Notes under the pieces: model-generated
Seen by the model: the letters and a program-made list of their open reading frames with translations, nothing else
Database searches by the model: none
What the model was told of the DNA's origin: nothing
Program-made: the position numbers and the translations under genes
Part shown: one piece after another, positions 1 to 11,964 of the stretch
Numbering within the stretch: the stretch's first letter is position 1
Layout: every line of letters starts with the position of its first letter
DNA from: Boswellia sacra
Taxonomy: Eukaryota > Streptophyta > Magnoliopsida > Sapindales > Burseraceae
Assembly (NCBI GenBank): GCA_013180625.2
Contig: SNVD02008802.1
Location: forward strand, 186,001 to 250,000
DNA: 64,000 bases
Direction of reading: 5' to 3'

Positions 1-2480
1 TTAAATATTAGACACTTATTTAAATAAATTAATATTCATTTATTAATTTTACTAAAACTAAAAATACACAAATTGGAAATCTTAGGTCGCCAGAGTGGTG
101 CCGTTGCCACCACCTTCAGCGATGAACGCCGGTGATATCATGCATGTCGCGACACCGTGGGTACCAGATTAATCATCAGAAGACGATCTATTCTGCCTTG
201 TAATTATTTGTGGCCATAGCTGCATAAAATTTTTTTTATAGAACCAAGAAAATCCCGCCATCATATATTTCTTAATCTTTTGCCTCAATAACCTTATAAG
301 GATAGGGTTGAGGAGATGATTGGAGAGGGAACATTTTAGTACCAGTTTACGTGATTCGAGTCAGAAGATTTGCCTGCCGATGCCAGGAAAAATGAAGTCA
401 ATCGTGCAGAGACGAGGTGCTAGTGGCTTGGTTAAACAAAGAGAAATTGAGAATGGTTATTATTGTATTATTGGAAGAGCAGTTTAGATATTTCATTGGC
501 TCAGATATCTGAAAGAAAAAAAAATGATATTTTTTCGCTTTCTCTATCAATATAATTTCATGTGAAATCCAAATAGCGTAGAACAAATCGCTCAAATTGG
601 TTTAAGGATTCATATTTAAGTGGGGAAGTCAAACGGGACCCAAGAGTATTCTTGACATCTTGGATTTTCTATCGAACAGCATTATGCTTATACACAGGGT
701 CTCATTACTACTTTCAATAGCCCTCATGCCGAATCTCTCCCAACTGTGATGAGCATTCTTGTATTTTAAATCAACTTAACATCTTGTTTGATAACTCAAG
801 ACTTGATTAGATGTTAAGGAAATAAAAATAAGGGATCATTTTTTATTGAAAAAAAATGCTCATGAGACTTCCAGAATTTGCATTATTGGATCAGAATTCA
901 AATTTTGTTAAAAAACTTGAATTTTGGTGGGTTTGGTTTTGGTTTTGTAAGTGATGGGTTGTGTTTGAGTTTCAAATTATTAATAATTTTGTGATCAGAA
1001 TTTGTTTTCTGGAGCTGAATGAAATAAGCTTAAAAATCCTGATTTATTTTTCAAACCTAAGGAGCAAATTGTTATAAAGCCTATTTAAACAACCTCTTCT
1101 CAGCCTTATCTTTTCTTAAGTAAATGGGAGAAAATGTGTTTGAAAGCCAAGAATATGTATTAATGAAAAAGAGAGAACAAATCAAATATTAACTCCTAAT
1201 GTAATTAAAATCTACATGTCACACATTTTGAAATTCAAAAGAGCTCAAATAAGAAGAGGGTCCTAATTCACTTAGAAAACATTTATTATTTACGATTGAC
1301 AGTTCAAAATGCATGTCTTTAGGGCACATCTTAACATCACTCATAATTCAAATGTCATTATTTAACTTAAACACACAACATAACATTGGGACTTCCAGTT
1401 CTCAATCCTTAAAAAGTAAAAATAAAATAATAAGATTTAGAGCACTCTACGAGCCAATTAAGCCTGATCTAAATCCCATTATTTTTTGCAATTTCAACTA
1501 AGAAGTCTGAAATCACCATCTATCCAAACCTCCAGTAACAATAAGTGTACTCTGCAAAAATGGAAGAGAAATTCCTTAAACTAGTTAAAAGAAACACGCC
1601 AAATAAGTAGTAATAATAGTAACGATGAAATAAAAAATGATGGAATACAATCATAAATCTGAAAGCCTTTAACAACAAATTAATTTGAATATATTCATAA
1701 AGACTAAGGTTGATTCGATCAATTGAGGTAACATAAAAAATAATAGATAATACTTCACACGAATCATTTATTAAAAAAAATATTAAAAAAAAGTTCATGT
1801 CACAGTGTGTTGACCAATATATCACATGCCTAATTATCTAGTTAATACTTATCTAATATCATGTGTGTTCTTTGTGATTACGGTCAGCCATAAATTTACA
1901 TAAATAATTAGACATAAAAAAATTTAACAAAATATTATGACCAGTGCAGTTTGAATGATAATATATTACTTATTTGATATCAATAATTGAGGATAGTATG
2001 CAAAGACTCGTTATGTTATCAAGCAAATTTATAAAATGATAGGAATGAATGGGCGCAAGAAAGTGAATTGATAATTTAGCATTAAAAATAACTACCTCTT
2101 AACTGCTCATTCACATCCATTGGATTGGAATAAATCAAAGGTTATTTATTAAAAAAAAAAATCATTATAATCTTCTTGTGTCTGCCTCATGCGTAGTTTT
2201 TGTATGGCTTTAAGTCAGTCATAGGTCCTACATGTTCATCTCAACTCTTTCTAATGGCGGGTCATCCAGTCCACCTTGACTTGAACGAGACTAATCTAGT
2301 CTAGAAATCAACATTAAGGGGTCATCCGAGAGACCAGAAAGTGCCGGTTGTCTACGACGTAGCTTCTTACATAATAAATCTGGTACACAATTTCTTCGTC
2401 CGTTGCTTTTTTATTTTACTCAAATGTGTTTAGGCTTATATCAATATAGAAACTTCAATTTTTTGCTCTAGGATTATCGT
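1..2480. other. AT-rich stretch with no supported gene
   Basis: Short open frames occur on both strands, but none shows a recognisable domain or convincing coding structure. A small GC-richer patch near 85-180 stands out from the surroundings and could be a gene or transposon fragment, but I cannot assign it. If the Tat retrotransposon to the right were complete, its 3' LTR would be expected here. I looked for sequence resembling the right-hand LTR at 24027-25869 and did not find it. Confidence 0.5.
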
Positions 2481-2558
2481 GAGAACAGGATGTGTGAGCA
2501 TTTTCTGAAGCCCATAGTTGGTTCTTAGAGATAGAGAATGATGCAGTTAGGAAAGGGA

Positions 2559-4430
2559 TCGTCGATACTGAATTCTATGAGTTTATTACTTGTCTTTCAC
2601 ATGCGAAGCAGTACACTGATTGTCAAGCATTAGCCGCTTTGTGTGAGAGGTGGATGGATACGACCCACACATTCCATCTTTTGTTTGGTGACATGATGAT
2701 CATGCCCTTGGAAATTATTGCCTTGACCAATTTTCCATGTAGTGGTGAGCTAATTCCTATTAACGCCTGTATTATGGATTCGATAGATCAGCATACATTG
2801 ATCAAGGATCTTCTCGGGTGTGAGGTGAAAGGTCAAGAGCAATGTTTCCATTCGATACGCTCCCCTTCATGAATATTGGAAATAGAGGTCCAATCTAACC
2901 CCAGTTGAAGTAGATCAGTATGCTCGCAGCTTCATAGTTTATCTACTAGGTACAACGCTTTTTGCCAATGCGTCAAACACTACTACTTTGACTTTACTTC
3001 CCACCATCTGGGATATCAATCCAGTGAAATATTTTGATAAGGGTCACGCTACTGTTGACCATCTATATTTTGGTTTAGATCAAGCTTGTCGCTGCATTGT
3101 TAGGGTCTTGGGATTTGCTACAATCATTGAGGTAACTTTATTCTTTTTCCCACCTTCGTGTTTTATATTTATGACTTCCATTTCTGATTTTGTACCATCT
3201 ATGATAGATATGGGTGTATGAGTTAGGACTTCTATCATCTCCTCTTCCCATTAGTACGGATTCTTCTTTTCCTCGAATAAAGAGGTGGGCTGCACGTCGT
3301 GCAGAGCTAGAGAGATCTAATGAGTTAGACTTCTTTTGTGACTACATTCACATGTTGTCCTAGGACAAGGTAATAAAGAAATTATAGTCAGTATTCCATT
3401 TTTGCCATACTCGTACCATGCCTTTTTTATTTTTTGCTGATTCATTATAAGTGGTGGGGACCCGAAGAGAATTGGTCTATAGCTATGAGAATTGCTACCC
3501 CTTTCAACTTGTATCGCATCCTTATTCCCTGTGTGAATAGCATAATATGGTATCTGGATGATCGCATCTGGGATCGGTTCGAGGGTCTTACACACCATTT
3601 GATTCCTTCTTCACCATTGGTTCTAATAATTAATTCAATCGACTTGGCCATGGAGCTAGAGGTAGCGATCTACACGACTAGGTTTCACTTGAGTATCATC
3701 AAGTTTCAATTGATGTCGACTCCTTATATTGAATGGGCTTGAGCTACCCTATTATCTACAAGGTCCGACCATTCTGTTACTAACACTCCTCATTCTTCGG
3801 CAGTGTCTAGTCGCTCGGATAGTTCTTCTATTCGTCGTGGGAAGAGATTGAGAGCCTCCTCTTCAAGTATAGGCACTTCGACTTCTTTTTCTATAGCAGC
3901 TCAACAGTCATCTCCTCCTCCAGCTTCTTTAGCTGCCCCGACTGTTCCAATCAGTCATGTGATCGATGATCTTCAAGCTTACCCCTGTAACTTTTTCTAC
4001 ATGTGGGATGGCAATAGGTCCATCCATAGTCATATGATTACCAAGAATCCCAACATGCCCATTCCTTTTGTTCTCCAAGACACCACTTTGGTAAACTTTC
4101 TGACTACTCTTCTCAAATTCCTTTTCATTAATCACTAATAGAAATGCAATGCAATATAGGTGCCACGATCTTTCATGAAGCGGGTTTTTCGTAAGCAGGC
4201 TGCTTCGCACGAATATGTCTTACAGATGTCCCACCAGTATCAGGTAAGGTGTCCTTATTTACTTCATGTATGCATGATTTCTATCTTAATAGTTCTTTTA
4301 ACTATATGATTCCCTTGCTTGGTCAGATGGGTCGTCAAGAAGTTACTCGTTTACAGTGTAAGGTGGAGTGCCTCTAGGCTCAAATCGTCGCTTTCTCTTT
4401 TGATATTGACAATGAGGGTAATAAGTAAGG
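2559..4430 (+). pseudogene. Plant mobile domain (PMD) gene remnant, antisense to Tat pol
   Basis: Plus-strand fragments translate to typical plant mobile domain sequence: ALCERWMDTTHTFHLLFGDM near 2630-2690, LDQACRCIVRVLG near 3080-3115, and a WWGPEENWSIAMR block near 3450-3495. The last is followed by a region ending YIEWA at about 3740. A serine-rich, low-complexity segment (SSSSIGTSTSFSIAAQQSS) follows at 3803-3950. Several stops and likely introns (for example a GTAAC donor near 3131) break the frame. PMD proteins are plant-specific, linked to silencing in some host genes and widely carried by transposons. Here the gene lies antisense between pol and the missing 3' LTR of the Tat element, the position known for extra ORFs in this lineage. 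It could also be an independent captured host gene. Function in the element is unknown. Confidence 0.65.
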
Positions 4431-4953
4431 ACTATCACCACCGGCTTTTATCAGGATTTTTCTTTGTTTATTTTACTTCCATGTATCAAATAAATTTCAA
4501 AGATTTAGTGAAACTTCTTTATTTCTGATTCCATACATTTTGCGTATTGTACTGAATTTATATCCAAATTTATTCAAATTTGTTTCTACATCATTAGTAA
4601 TTCAATTCTAAACAACAATACAAAATTTGGAAGTCACGCGCTCGAAATCATTCGTCAGTACACGTTCCAGAAGTCGAAGGATTGTGTAAAAGGAGGGCTA
4701 ATGGGCTTTTTAGCCCTAACGGCTGCTAATCAATCACCAGACTATCGGGCTACTATCTGATAGGCAGGCGGTTATTTGACAGTCGATTGGCTATCATGCA
4801 ACAATCGATCAGCAGTTCTTCGATGTTTTCGCCCTTTTTTTGTCTTGATTTGTGCACTATTTAAGTGCTGCTTCTTCCTGATACTTCTTTGCACCTTTTC
4901 TCTCATTTTTTGAGATTTCTCCTTTATATTAACATGTCTTCATGTCATTCAAC
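4431..4953. other. Spacer between the two antisense PMD-like genes
   Basis: No coding frame is supported. The stretch contains a GC-richer patch at about 4620-4830 and a short perfect inverted repeat near 4855-4869 (GCACT, 5-base loop, AGTGC), just ahead of the second antisense gene. Sequence near 4860-4920 could include its promoter, but nothing decisive is visible. Confidence 0.4.
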
Positions 4954-6240
4954 ATGTCTGAAGCTTCCCTCCAAAGTCTCCAGCCTCTTCTAAGACCTTT
5001 GAGGGACCAGGACTGGAAATGAATTGAGTTTGTCGGCCTCTATCGTCTAAAGTTCCTTCGTGACATCAAACTTGACATCTATTTTCTGAGGGACTATACA
5101 ACCTTTTGGGATTCTCATGATCACATCTTCCATTTCAACAAGTAGGAGCTTTGCCCTCTATATGAGGAATTCTTAGCCATACTCGATCATCACTCATCCA
5201 GTTCTAAGAGCCTTATTCTTCCCACTATCCAAACACCATCAACAGTTGATCTTGCCCACTTTTTCGACTTTCTGAATTCCACCATAGACATTCACACTAG
5301 GAGTGGTAGGGTGACATTATCCTCTATCATGTATTTGCTTAGGATGATGGACAAGGCTTCGTTTGGTTGGCTTCGCCTCTTCCAATTCTACCTTCTTACA
5401 CAGTTTTCACTAGTCTCGTCAGACGATTTTGGAGATCTGCATCTTGTGATCATCATTTCTTAGATGGGTTCTGGTTTCTTAGCAGTTCCTTTGATTTTGG
5501 TTGAGAAAATGATTAGGCTAAATCATGTCAAGATAGATCTGAGTCAGAGACTCGATGGCAGTCTCCTGCTTCTTCGGGTTTTTCTTATGTGATTCAATTC
5601 TTTTTTTTTTTATGGTCTAACTTTCGCTTGGGCCACCTTTTTGGGTTTTCCACTTAGCAAGCTCTTTTTTTTTTTAACTTATATCCCTTTGTTTCTTTTC
5701 TCAAATTTGGTTACAAAAGCAATTGTCTATTCTAGCACCATCCGAAAGGGATATTTCTCATTACAACCCCCACCTTCATAGAAGAAGGAGACTTAAGAGA
5801 CATTCTTATTAGATTAACTGGCTTCGAGTCATTTCTGATGGTCAGATTCGCTGGCACTGTCCATGGTGGAGGCTAAAGCATGTGACTGTAAGGACATATA
5901 TCATATGTGTGCCTCTAGTGAGTTTCACCCACAGTTCATTCTATGATCCCGCCAGGTTGCATCGATAGTATGGTCAGAAGCAAAAAATTGTGAATTCACC
6001 GATTACTTTCAGTCTTGAGAGACTATCTGCTTGTTACCTAAAGCGTGTGAGAGACTCTTGGGCACATCGTTCCATTGAGAGGAACTTATTCGATGATCCT
6101 GATTTTGAGACTGATGATCGATACAAAGATTGGGTGACCTTTCAGGCTTCAATTCCCGATCCTATTATTCGAGCTAGACAGTGTCATGAGTAATGCAGTG
6201 AGCCTATTCATTATCCATTGAAGAGGCAGAGGCAACATTA
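4954..6240 (+). pseudogene. Second PMD-like (DUF7745-type) antisense gene remnant
   Basis: From an ATG at 4954 the plus strand reads MSEASLQSLQPLLRPLRDQD, then a stop in place of a residue. It continues with LYRLKFLRDIKLDIYFLRDY and FWDSHDHIFHFNK before a block resembling ELCPxYEEFLAIL. The motif of a tryptophan-aspartate pair, then F-x-F and E-L-x-P-x-x-E-E-F, is characteristic of the DUF7745/plant-mobile-domain-like family. Recognisable frame resumes at 5990-6193 (TFSLERLSACYLKRVRDSW). At least three in-frame stops and an interruption around 5600-5700 make it a pseudogene. It lies beside the first PMD-like gene, on the strand opposite to Tat pol, so both are probably extra ORFs of the retrotransposon. 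The exact family assignment comes from motif memory. Confidence 0.55.
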
Positions 6241-6479
6241 TTAGTTCTTTGATTGGCTTAGATGTTTGATGTTTCCTTTCTATTGTTATGCAAAATAATA
6301 AGGCATTTCAAAAGGTATATTTGCTCTAAACAGTTTCATTTCATTAATAAAAGTACAATATTTGCTCTTCAAACAATATATGCATAGTGATACAACTCCT
6401 GTTATTAATAAGTCATTTTTGGTTTTCTGATTAATTATTTTTTTTCCCTCACTCTTTTTTTATACATAATATTTCCTCA

Positions 6480-7400
6480 GCCTTTCCATGTTGATGGGCT
6501 TAGTAAACTCATTCCCTTAGATATCTGATAAAATAACGGCTCCGTCAGATATGACCTTCGTCACAACAAATAGAACCTCCCACTTAGGTTTAAACTTCTC
6601 TCTTGGATCAAACACAACTAGTCCTGCTTGCCTGAAGACCAACTTTCCTCTTAGAACTTCCTTGCCTTTATTCTTTTGTTAAAGGCTTGAGCAACGTATT
6701 TCTGGTATAGCTGCATATGATACTTGGCCTTCATTCTTTTCTCATCCATCAAGGCCAATTGTTCATATCTATTACGAATCCACTCCTTTTTAGGAACTTC
6801 TACTTCAATCAGAACTCTCACTGATTTCATTTCTTTCTCAATTGGTCGGACCGCTTCTGAACAATATACCAATAAGAATGAGGTCATGCCGATCGAGCTT
6901 TTGGGTGTCATTCTATAACCCAATAACACAAACAGCAACGTCTTTGCCCAATCTTTATATGTTTGTACCACCTTGGCCAAAATGTTCTTGAGGTTCTTAT
7001 TAGCCGCTTCTACAGCCCAATTGGCTTATGGCCAACATGGAGACAACTTATGGTGTTTAATTCTATACTTCCTGATTAAAGCTATGGTCTCAACTTGAAA
7101 ATGAGCCCCATTGTCAGTCATGACATGGTGTGGTATCCCAAATCTACATATGATTTTCTTTAAAATAAACTTTGTCAGTTGCTTAGCCCCTAACTTAGTA
7201 TAGGATTTAGCTTCTATCCATTTAGTGAATTAGTCGATCGCCACCACCATATATCGATGTCCATTAAAAGTCGATGACCTTATTTCGCCTATAATATCGA
7301 TGCCCTATATAGCAAAGGGCTATATTGCAGTCATCCTTTGTAGCTCCAAAGGTGGTTGATGGATCAAGTTTTTATTAATCTAGCACTAGTGACACTTCTT
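6480..7400 (-). pseudogene. Tat integrase, decayed
   Basis: The minus strand at 6651-6980 reads VVQTYKDWAKTLLFVLLGYR, then SSIGMTSFLLVYCSEAVRPI and later YEQLALMDEKRMKAKYHMQL. These are standard C-terminal integrase motifs of plant Ty3/gypsy elements (the usual forms being GYRTS.., P..LVYG.EAVLP and ..L.DE.R). Further upstream (7020-7400) the catalytic-core region is still recognisable but broken by stops and frameshifts; for example, the segment describing the IN core around 7090-7280 has no continuous frame. The integrase would insert element cDNA into the genome. It follows the RNase H region at 7375-8230. No intact integrase can be made. Confidence 0.75.
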
Positions 7401-8242
7401 CCCTCATTGGATACAGTCTGTCTCCATAGTTAGCCAGAAAAATCTTTTCCTCATGATTCTGCTTTGCAAGCACTAGCCCATTCATGTATGACCTACACAC
7501 ACCACTATGGATTTCTTCCATAAGTCTTCTTGCTTCTTTCTCATCCAAACACCTTATTTGCATTCCTCCTGGCATTCTCTTGTACATCATCCCCTGATAA
7601 CAAGTAAATTGCTGGGCCAACTTACGTAACACAACCTTATCCTTCTCTCTGGCCTCCTCAGGCAAACTCCTCTCTTCTAGATGTTTCTTTAAGTCGTAGA
7701 ACCATGGCTTCTCATCTACTCCGATCTCTCTTACATAAGGCTCCATATAATAAGGACCCCATGTTTGTGATATCATTATTGGTTTCACCAATAATTCTTG
7801 TGTGCTTACCCATACTGATGCCAACAAAGTCAACGCATCAGCCATCTGATTCTCACTTCCAGGAAGTAGGTGAAGGTACAATGCTTTGAATCTCCCAATC
7901 AGTCTTCTTACATGTTCAAGGTAGGGTTTTAGCTTCCGTTCTCTTAAATCTCAATCTTCATTGGCTTGAAAGATGACTAGTTTTGCACATCTCATTACTT
8001 ATACTTCGCCAATGCCCATAGTAATCACAGTCTCCAGACCAAAGGCACAGGCTTCATATTTGGCCATATTGTTGGTGACTTTAAACTCCAACTTTTTGGC
8101 AAATGGGATGACTTCTTTAGTCAGTAATACCAGAATAACTCTTATTCTAGCACCATTGCGAGTAATAGCTCCATCAAAGAACATTCTCCTTCCTACTACT
8201 GAGATTACCCCTAGATATTCATCTAGGAACTCTAACTCCTAG
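7375..8242 (-). pseudogene. Tat second RNase H and integrase zinc-binding region
   Basis: At 7999-8184 (minus) the sequence MFFDGAITRNGARIRVILV followed by FKVTNNMAKYEACAFGLE is the start of the archaeal-type RNase H domain found in Tat elements. Its carboxylates include D in FDG and E in YEAC. At 7375-7881 the frame continues with ENQMADALTLLASVW and KPWFYDLKKHLEE, then RRLMEEIHSGVCRSYMNGLV, the start of the integrase zinc-binding region. The connecting part near 7880-7990 is out of frame. A second RNase H in addition to the RT-linked one is a lineage marker for Tat. The gene is inactive because of frame breaks. Confidence 0.7.
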
Positions 8243-9510
8243 GGTTCATTGTCATCAATCAAGTTCATAAAAAAGAATTTCACTACTATTGTTCCTTTCA
8301 CCATTTTCTTGGTGACATACTCAATGTCGAATTCTGATAAACTGTAATAACCATCTCTCTAGTTTCCTCACAAATACTGGTGTCTCATAAAGATACTTTA
8401 TCAGATCCTCTTTCGAGATAGCCTTAATTTCGTAAGATTGAAAATAGGGCCTGAGTTTCTTTGAAAGCCAAACCATGGCTAAACACGTTTTCTTTACATA
8501 GCTATACTTCGTTTTTTATGGTAGTAACTTCTTACTGAGATAATAGATGGCGTGCTCTAGCCTTTTCGTCTTTTTGTGACAGCATAGCACTAATGGCCTT
8601 CTCTTCAAGAGCCAAGTAAAGAATTAAATTCTTTCCAGGTTTTGCAAGTATTTTTTAATCCTTTCAAATGCTTCTTGGCACTGATCATTTCATTCTATCG
8701 ACTGATTCTTCTTTAAAAGCCTAAAATCGATGTACAAACAGTTGTCAATTTAGAGATGAACTGACTGATATACTAGATCTTTCCAATAAACTCTTGGACC
8801 TTTTTTTCAATCTTAGGCGATGGCATCTCCGTAATGGCCTTCACCTTGTCTGGATCCATTTTTATCCGTTTCTTGCCAAATGCAAACCCCAACAACTTCC
8901 CCGAGGTAACTCCAAAGATACATTTTTTTCAAATTTAGTCGCAGCTTGTATTTCTTCACTCTTTCTAGGAATCTGTCTAAGGCTTCAAAGTGACCCTCTC
9001 AAGTCTCAGACTTCACCATCATATCATCCATATAAACTTCTATCCCTTTATGCATCATATCGTGGAATAATGTTATCATCATTCGTTGGTAAGTGGCCCT
9101 ATATTCTTCAAACCGAAGGGCATCACCTTGTAGCAATAGGCTCCCTATTCTGTAACGAAGGCTATCTTCATCTTTTCTTCATTAGTCATCATTATCTGAT
9201 TATATCTAGAAAACCTATATACAAAAAAGAACATCACATTAGTGGCAGCATTATCTTCCAAAACATTGATATGAGGCAAAGGAAAATCATCCTTTGATGA
9301 GGCCCTGTTCAAGTCTCAGTAATCCACACACATTTGGCTTTCATTCTTCTTTGGTACTAGCACAGTGTTGGCTAACCATTCTGGATACTTCACCACTTCT
9401 AAAAACTTGGCTTTAATTTTTTTAGAGACTTCCTCTTTGATTTTTTGAGCCCACTTTGGCCTCATTCTTCTTAACCTCTACTTAACTGTTTTCACATGTG
9501 TATAAGTTCA
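8231..9510 (-). pseudogene. Tat reverse transcriptase and RNase H, decayed
   Basis: The catalytic reverse-transcriptase motif YMDD is encoded on the minus strand at 9023-9034, within IEVYMDDMMVKSET, followed directly by an in-frame stop in place of the usual residue. Downstream, recognisable pieces include the region equivalent to LLGF..G..RIKMDPDKVKAI at about 8800-8890 and RNase H-like sequence to about 8250. Numerous frameshifts and stops are present, and no open frame longer than a few dozen codons survives. The protein would copy element RNA into DNA. The neighbouring coding order (protease at higher coordinates, RNase H and integrase at lower) is correct for Ty3/gypsy. Confidence 0.75.
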
Positions 9511-10662
9511 AATTGTATGCTCAACAATGCTTTTGTCAATTTTGAACATGTCCTCATAGGACCAGGCAAAGACTTCTACATGTTTCTTTAATAATTTTTT
9601 AAATTTCTCTCTCCCTTCAGGAATTGTATCAAGTGCAATACATATGTTCTTAGGTTTTTTCATTGTAACATGATTAATGTCATGAGTTTGAATGGTATGA
9701 ATTTTAGATATGCTAGTGAAATGAAAACTATGATGCACAATGCTATTAGCATCAAAAAAGTAAGCAAAATTATTTTTTTTTTAGCATTAAACTTTGAAAC
9801 ATAAACAATGTCCTCTTCTTCGAAGAGGTTGAGTACAAACATATCTTCATAAGATATACTTTTAATTCCTTCTTCAATGAAAGCAGCAAGGCCGACAGAT
9901 CTATTAGTAGTGCTTGTTCATGAGACTTCTCCTCTTTAATGGTTATCTTCTCCATCTCTCCTACCAAGTTATCCCCCTTGCAGACTCCTACCTGAAAGAT
10001 ATCTTTGAAGATCTCAAATTTGGGCTTCAGCATTCATTTGAAAACCCATGGCTCAACAATTCTTACATACTTCGTATCTTGGGCTTTGACAAATTTGATA
10101 AATTTCCCTTTCTTGGGCTCAACATCTTCTTCTTCCTCTTCAGATTCATAGCCCAACCCTCTTCTAGAGGTTTGACCTTTGAAGTCTGGAAAAGATGGTA
10201 GCTGCATCCATTTCTTCTAAGTCTAATTCCTGGCATGTACCCCTATTTCTTCATTATTTCAGCAATGATTGGGCTGACTTCGTTAATCATGGCTACTTGA
10301 AAGCTACCCATGTAAGGTATTTCTCCAACCTTCCCACTCAAAGCAGCTAGTGCAATTGTTGAAGTTGCATGAATGGTTACGATCTCGCCATCCATGTTAA
10401 ATCAAATTTTCTGATGCAAGGTGGAAAGAACTCTACCAAGTGGATGGAACCATGCTTGTCCCAACAAGGCAGCAAATATGATCAGAATGTCAAGGACTGT
10501 GAATTCCATCATAACTTTATTGGGTCCAGACTTCACTAAAGCTTTGAAGATTCTGATGGCACTTCTCTTCGAATCATCATAAGCCTTGATCACTAGCTCA
10601 CAAAGCTCAAGCTCATCTTCACTGACTTCTTACATGTGCAATATCTTCATAGGTATAATATT
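9511..10662 (-). pseudogene. Tat protease distal part and linker to RT
   Basis: Minus-strand sequence at 10402-10593 reads IKAYDDSKRSAIRIFKALVK, then VLDILIIFAALLGQAWFHPL and STLHQKI. This is the conserved block downstream of the aspartic-protease active site in Tat elements (usual form YDD..R...G, VLD....YN.LLGRPWIH, STLHQK.K). From 9508 to 9740 a piece with ICIALDTIPEGREKFKKLL and VFAWSYEDM matches the region just before RT (usual form FAWSY.DMPG). The intervening stretch is low in recognisable content. The CACTA transposon boundary at 10663 cuts the protease coding region here; the catalytic part lies at 20849-20935. Confidence 0.7.
10660..10662. repeat. CACTA target site duplication, left copy (ATT)
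   Basis: ATT precedes CACTACAAG here and recurs at 20849-20851 directly after GTAGTG. A 3 bp duplication is the CACTA superfamily signature. Confidence 0.85.
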
Positions 10663-10859
10663 CACTACAAGAAAATTAGGCTTATATGTCACTTTATTTA
10701 TGTCAGTCTGTAGGAAAATGACATGTATATTTTAGTCAAATCCCATGTAAATTGATTCGTATTGCTCTTGTGGGAATATGTGCCATATTGTTTGTTACAA
10801 TTTAATTAAGTGACATGTATAACAATTAAAAATTAAAAATAAATTTTCCAAAATATCCC

Positions 10860-11250
10860 AAACCCTAAGCCACCATTTCATGCCTCTTTTCTCCTTTAGC
10901 AATTTCTCCCTCCCATTGTTCCTTCTTTTCATTCTCATCGCAAACCCTAAAAATCCTCATTCATCATCATCACATCTTCAATCGCATATTCAATCGCAAT
11001 CCTAAAAATTGAGAGAAATTTTCCACACTTCTCTTCTCATAGATTTTCAATCACAAATTTTTCGTTTCTATTTCCCTCTTCTCTTCCGTTTTACTTCTCT
11101 TCTCTTCTGTTATAAACCCTTAACCAGTCTTCCTTTTTTCTCTGATTTACAAGAGAACTTGCCAGTCAACACCTTTTTGATCTTTCGTTTTCAATTACGA
11201 ATTTTTTGTTTTTCAAGTCGGCATGGCCTCTTTGATTGCTGTGAGTTTTT
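10860..11250 (+). other. Transcript-leader-like captured segment with a short first exon
   Basis: The stretch is pyrimidine-rich with repeated AACCCTAA-like and TCATCATCA-like motifs typical of plant 5' leaders. It contains an ATG at 11223 reading MASLIA that runs straight into a GTGAGT splice-donor consensus at about 11241. Lying just inside the CACTA left end, it could be a captured gene start that drives a chimaeric transcript through the later exon-like pieces. There is no homology I can name, and the reading is inference. Confidence 0.3.
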
Positions 11251-11871
11251 TTGTTGAATGTCACATCTTTTTTAATATTTCTGTGATTGCCTTGTATTAT
11301 ATACATTTCATTTTCTTTTCTCCTCTGTGTTTCCAAGATTTTTTATTCTTCTTTGCAGATTCATCACATGCATGATGAATAAAAGTGGTTTTGATTTTTT
11401 CTTCTTTGTTGTGATGGCCATTTATTGAATTTGGTGATGCTTTTTTTATTTTATTTTTTTCCTATTTCTTTTGTCCCCTTCACAACAACTTTATGTAGAT
11501 ATAACTCTCTGTACAACTACTCTAGTTAGTTAGTATTCAATTCAGATCTGATTTAGCTCTTCTATTGTTAGCGAATTGAACTTTTTAAAGTATTTGTATG
11601 CGAATTTGGCCTAGATTCTTTTTAGTGATTTTTAGTTTTTTTGCTTCAATATGTTTTTGTTGCATGTGTGTGGAGTCAATGCTGGTGGAGAGGCTGTTTA
11701 GGTCTTTATCTTTTTATTTTTAATTTAGCTTGTTAAGTTTTGTTTTGTTCTGTTCGTGTTTTTTTTTCTTCAATAATTTTTATTGTTTCTTAAAAAAAAA
11801 ACCGTTATGCTTATTGAATGATTGATAATTTCTTTGGTTCAAGTTATCTTGTGTTAGAATAATGTGCTAAT

Positions 11872-11964
11872 GATGAAGAGGTTGAAGCCGTAAGGAAACT
11901 AATAGACCAGCTACTTGATGGCTTTGCCAGCTCCACTTCCTCTCTTTTCTTTACGGAGAACCAG
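11872..11964 (+). pseudogene. Possible captured exon (unidentified)
   Basis: An open segment reads NDEEVEAVRKLIDQLLDGF and then ASSTSSLFFTENQ, ending in CAG followed by GT, a plausible splice donor at 11965. Composition is clearly more gene-like than the AT-rich flanks. A stop lies in the same frame a few codons upstream, near the putative acceptor TGTGTTAG at about 11861, so the exon is damaged or its boundary is elsewhere. I do not recognise the source protein. It sits inside the CACTA element and may be another captured host exon. Confidence 0.35.

Noticed and set aside
1313..1825. Short open frames on both strands in the left AT-rich region
   Set aside because: There is no domain, no codon structure and no start context; this is expected by chance in AT-rich DNA of this length.
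3317..3651. Minus-strand open frames over the PMD region
   Set aside because: They are antisense shadows of the plus-strand PMD-like sequence, which has the recognisable motifs.
8794..9297. A 167-codon plus-strand open frame
   Set aside because: It is the reverse strand of the Tat reverse transcriptase, whose YMDD motif lies at 9023-9034 on the minus strand.
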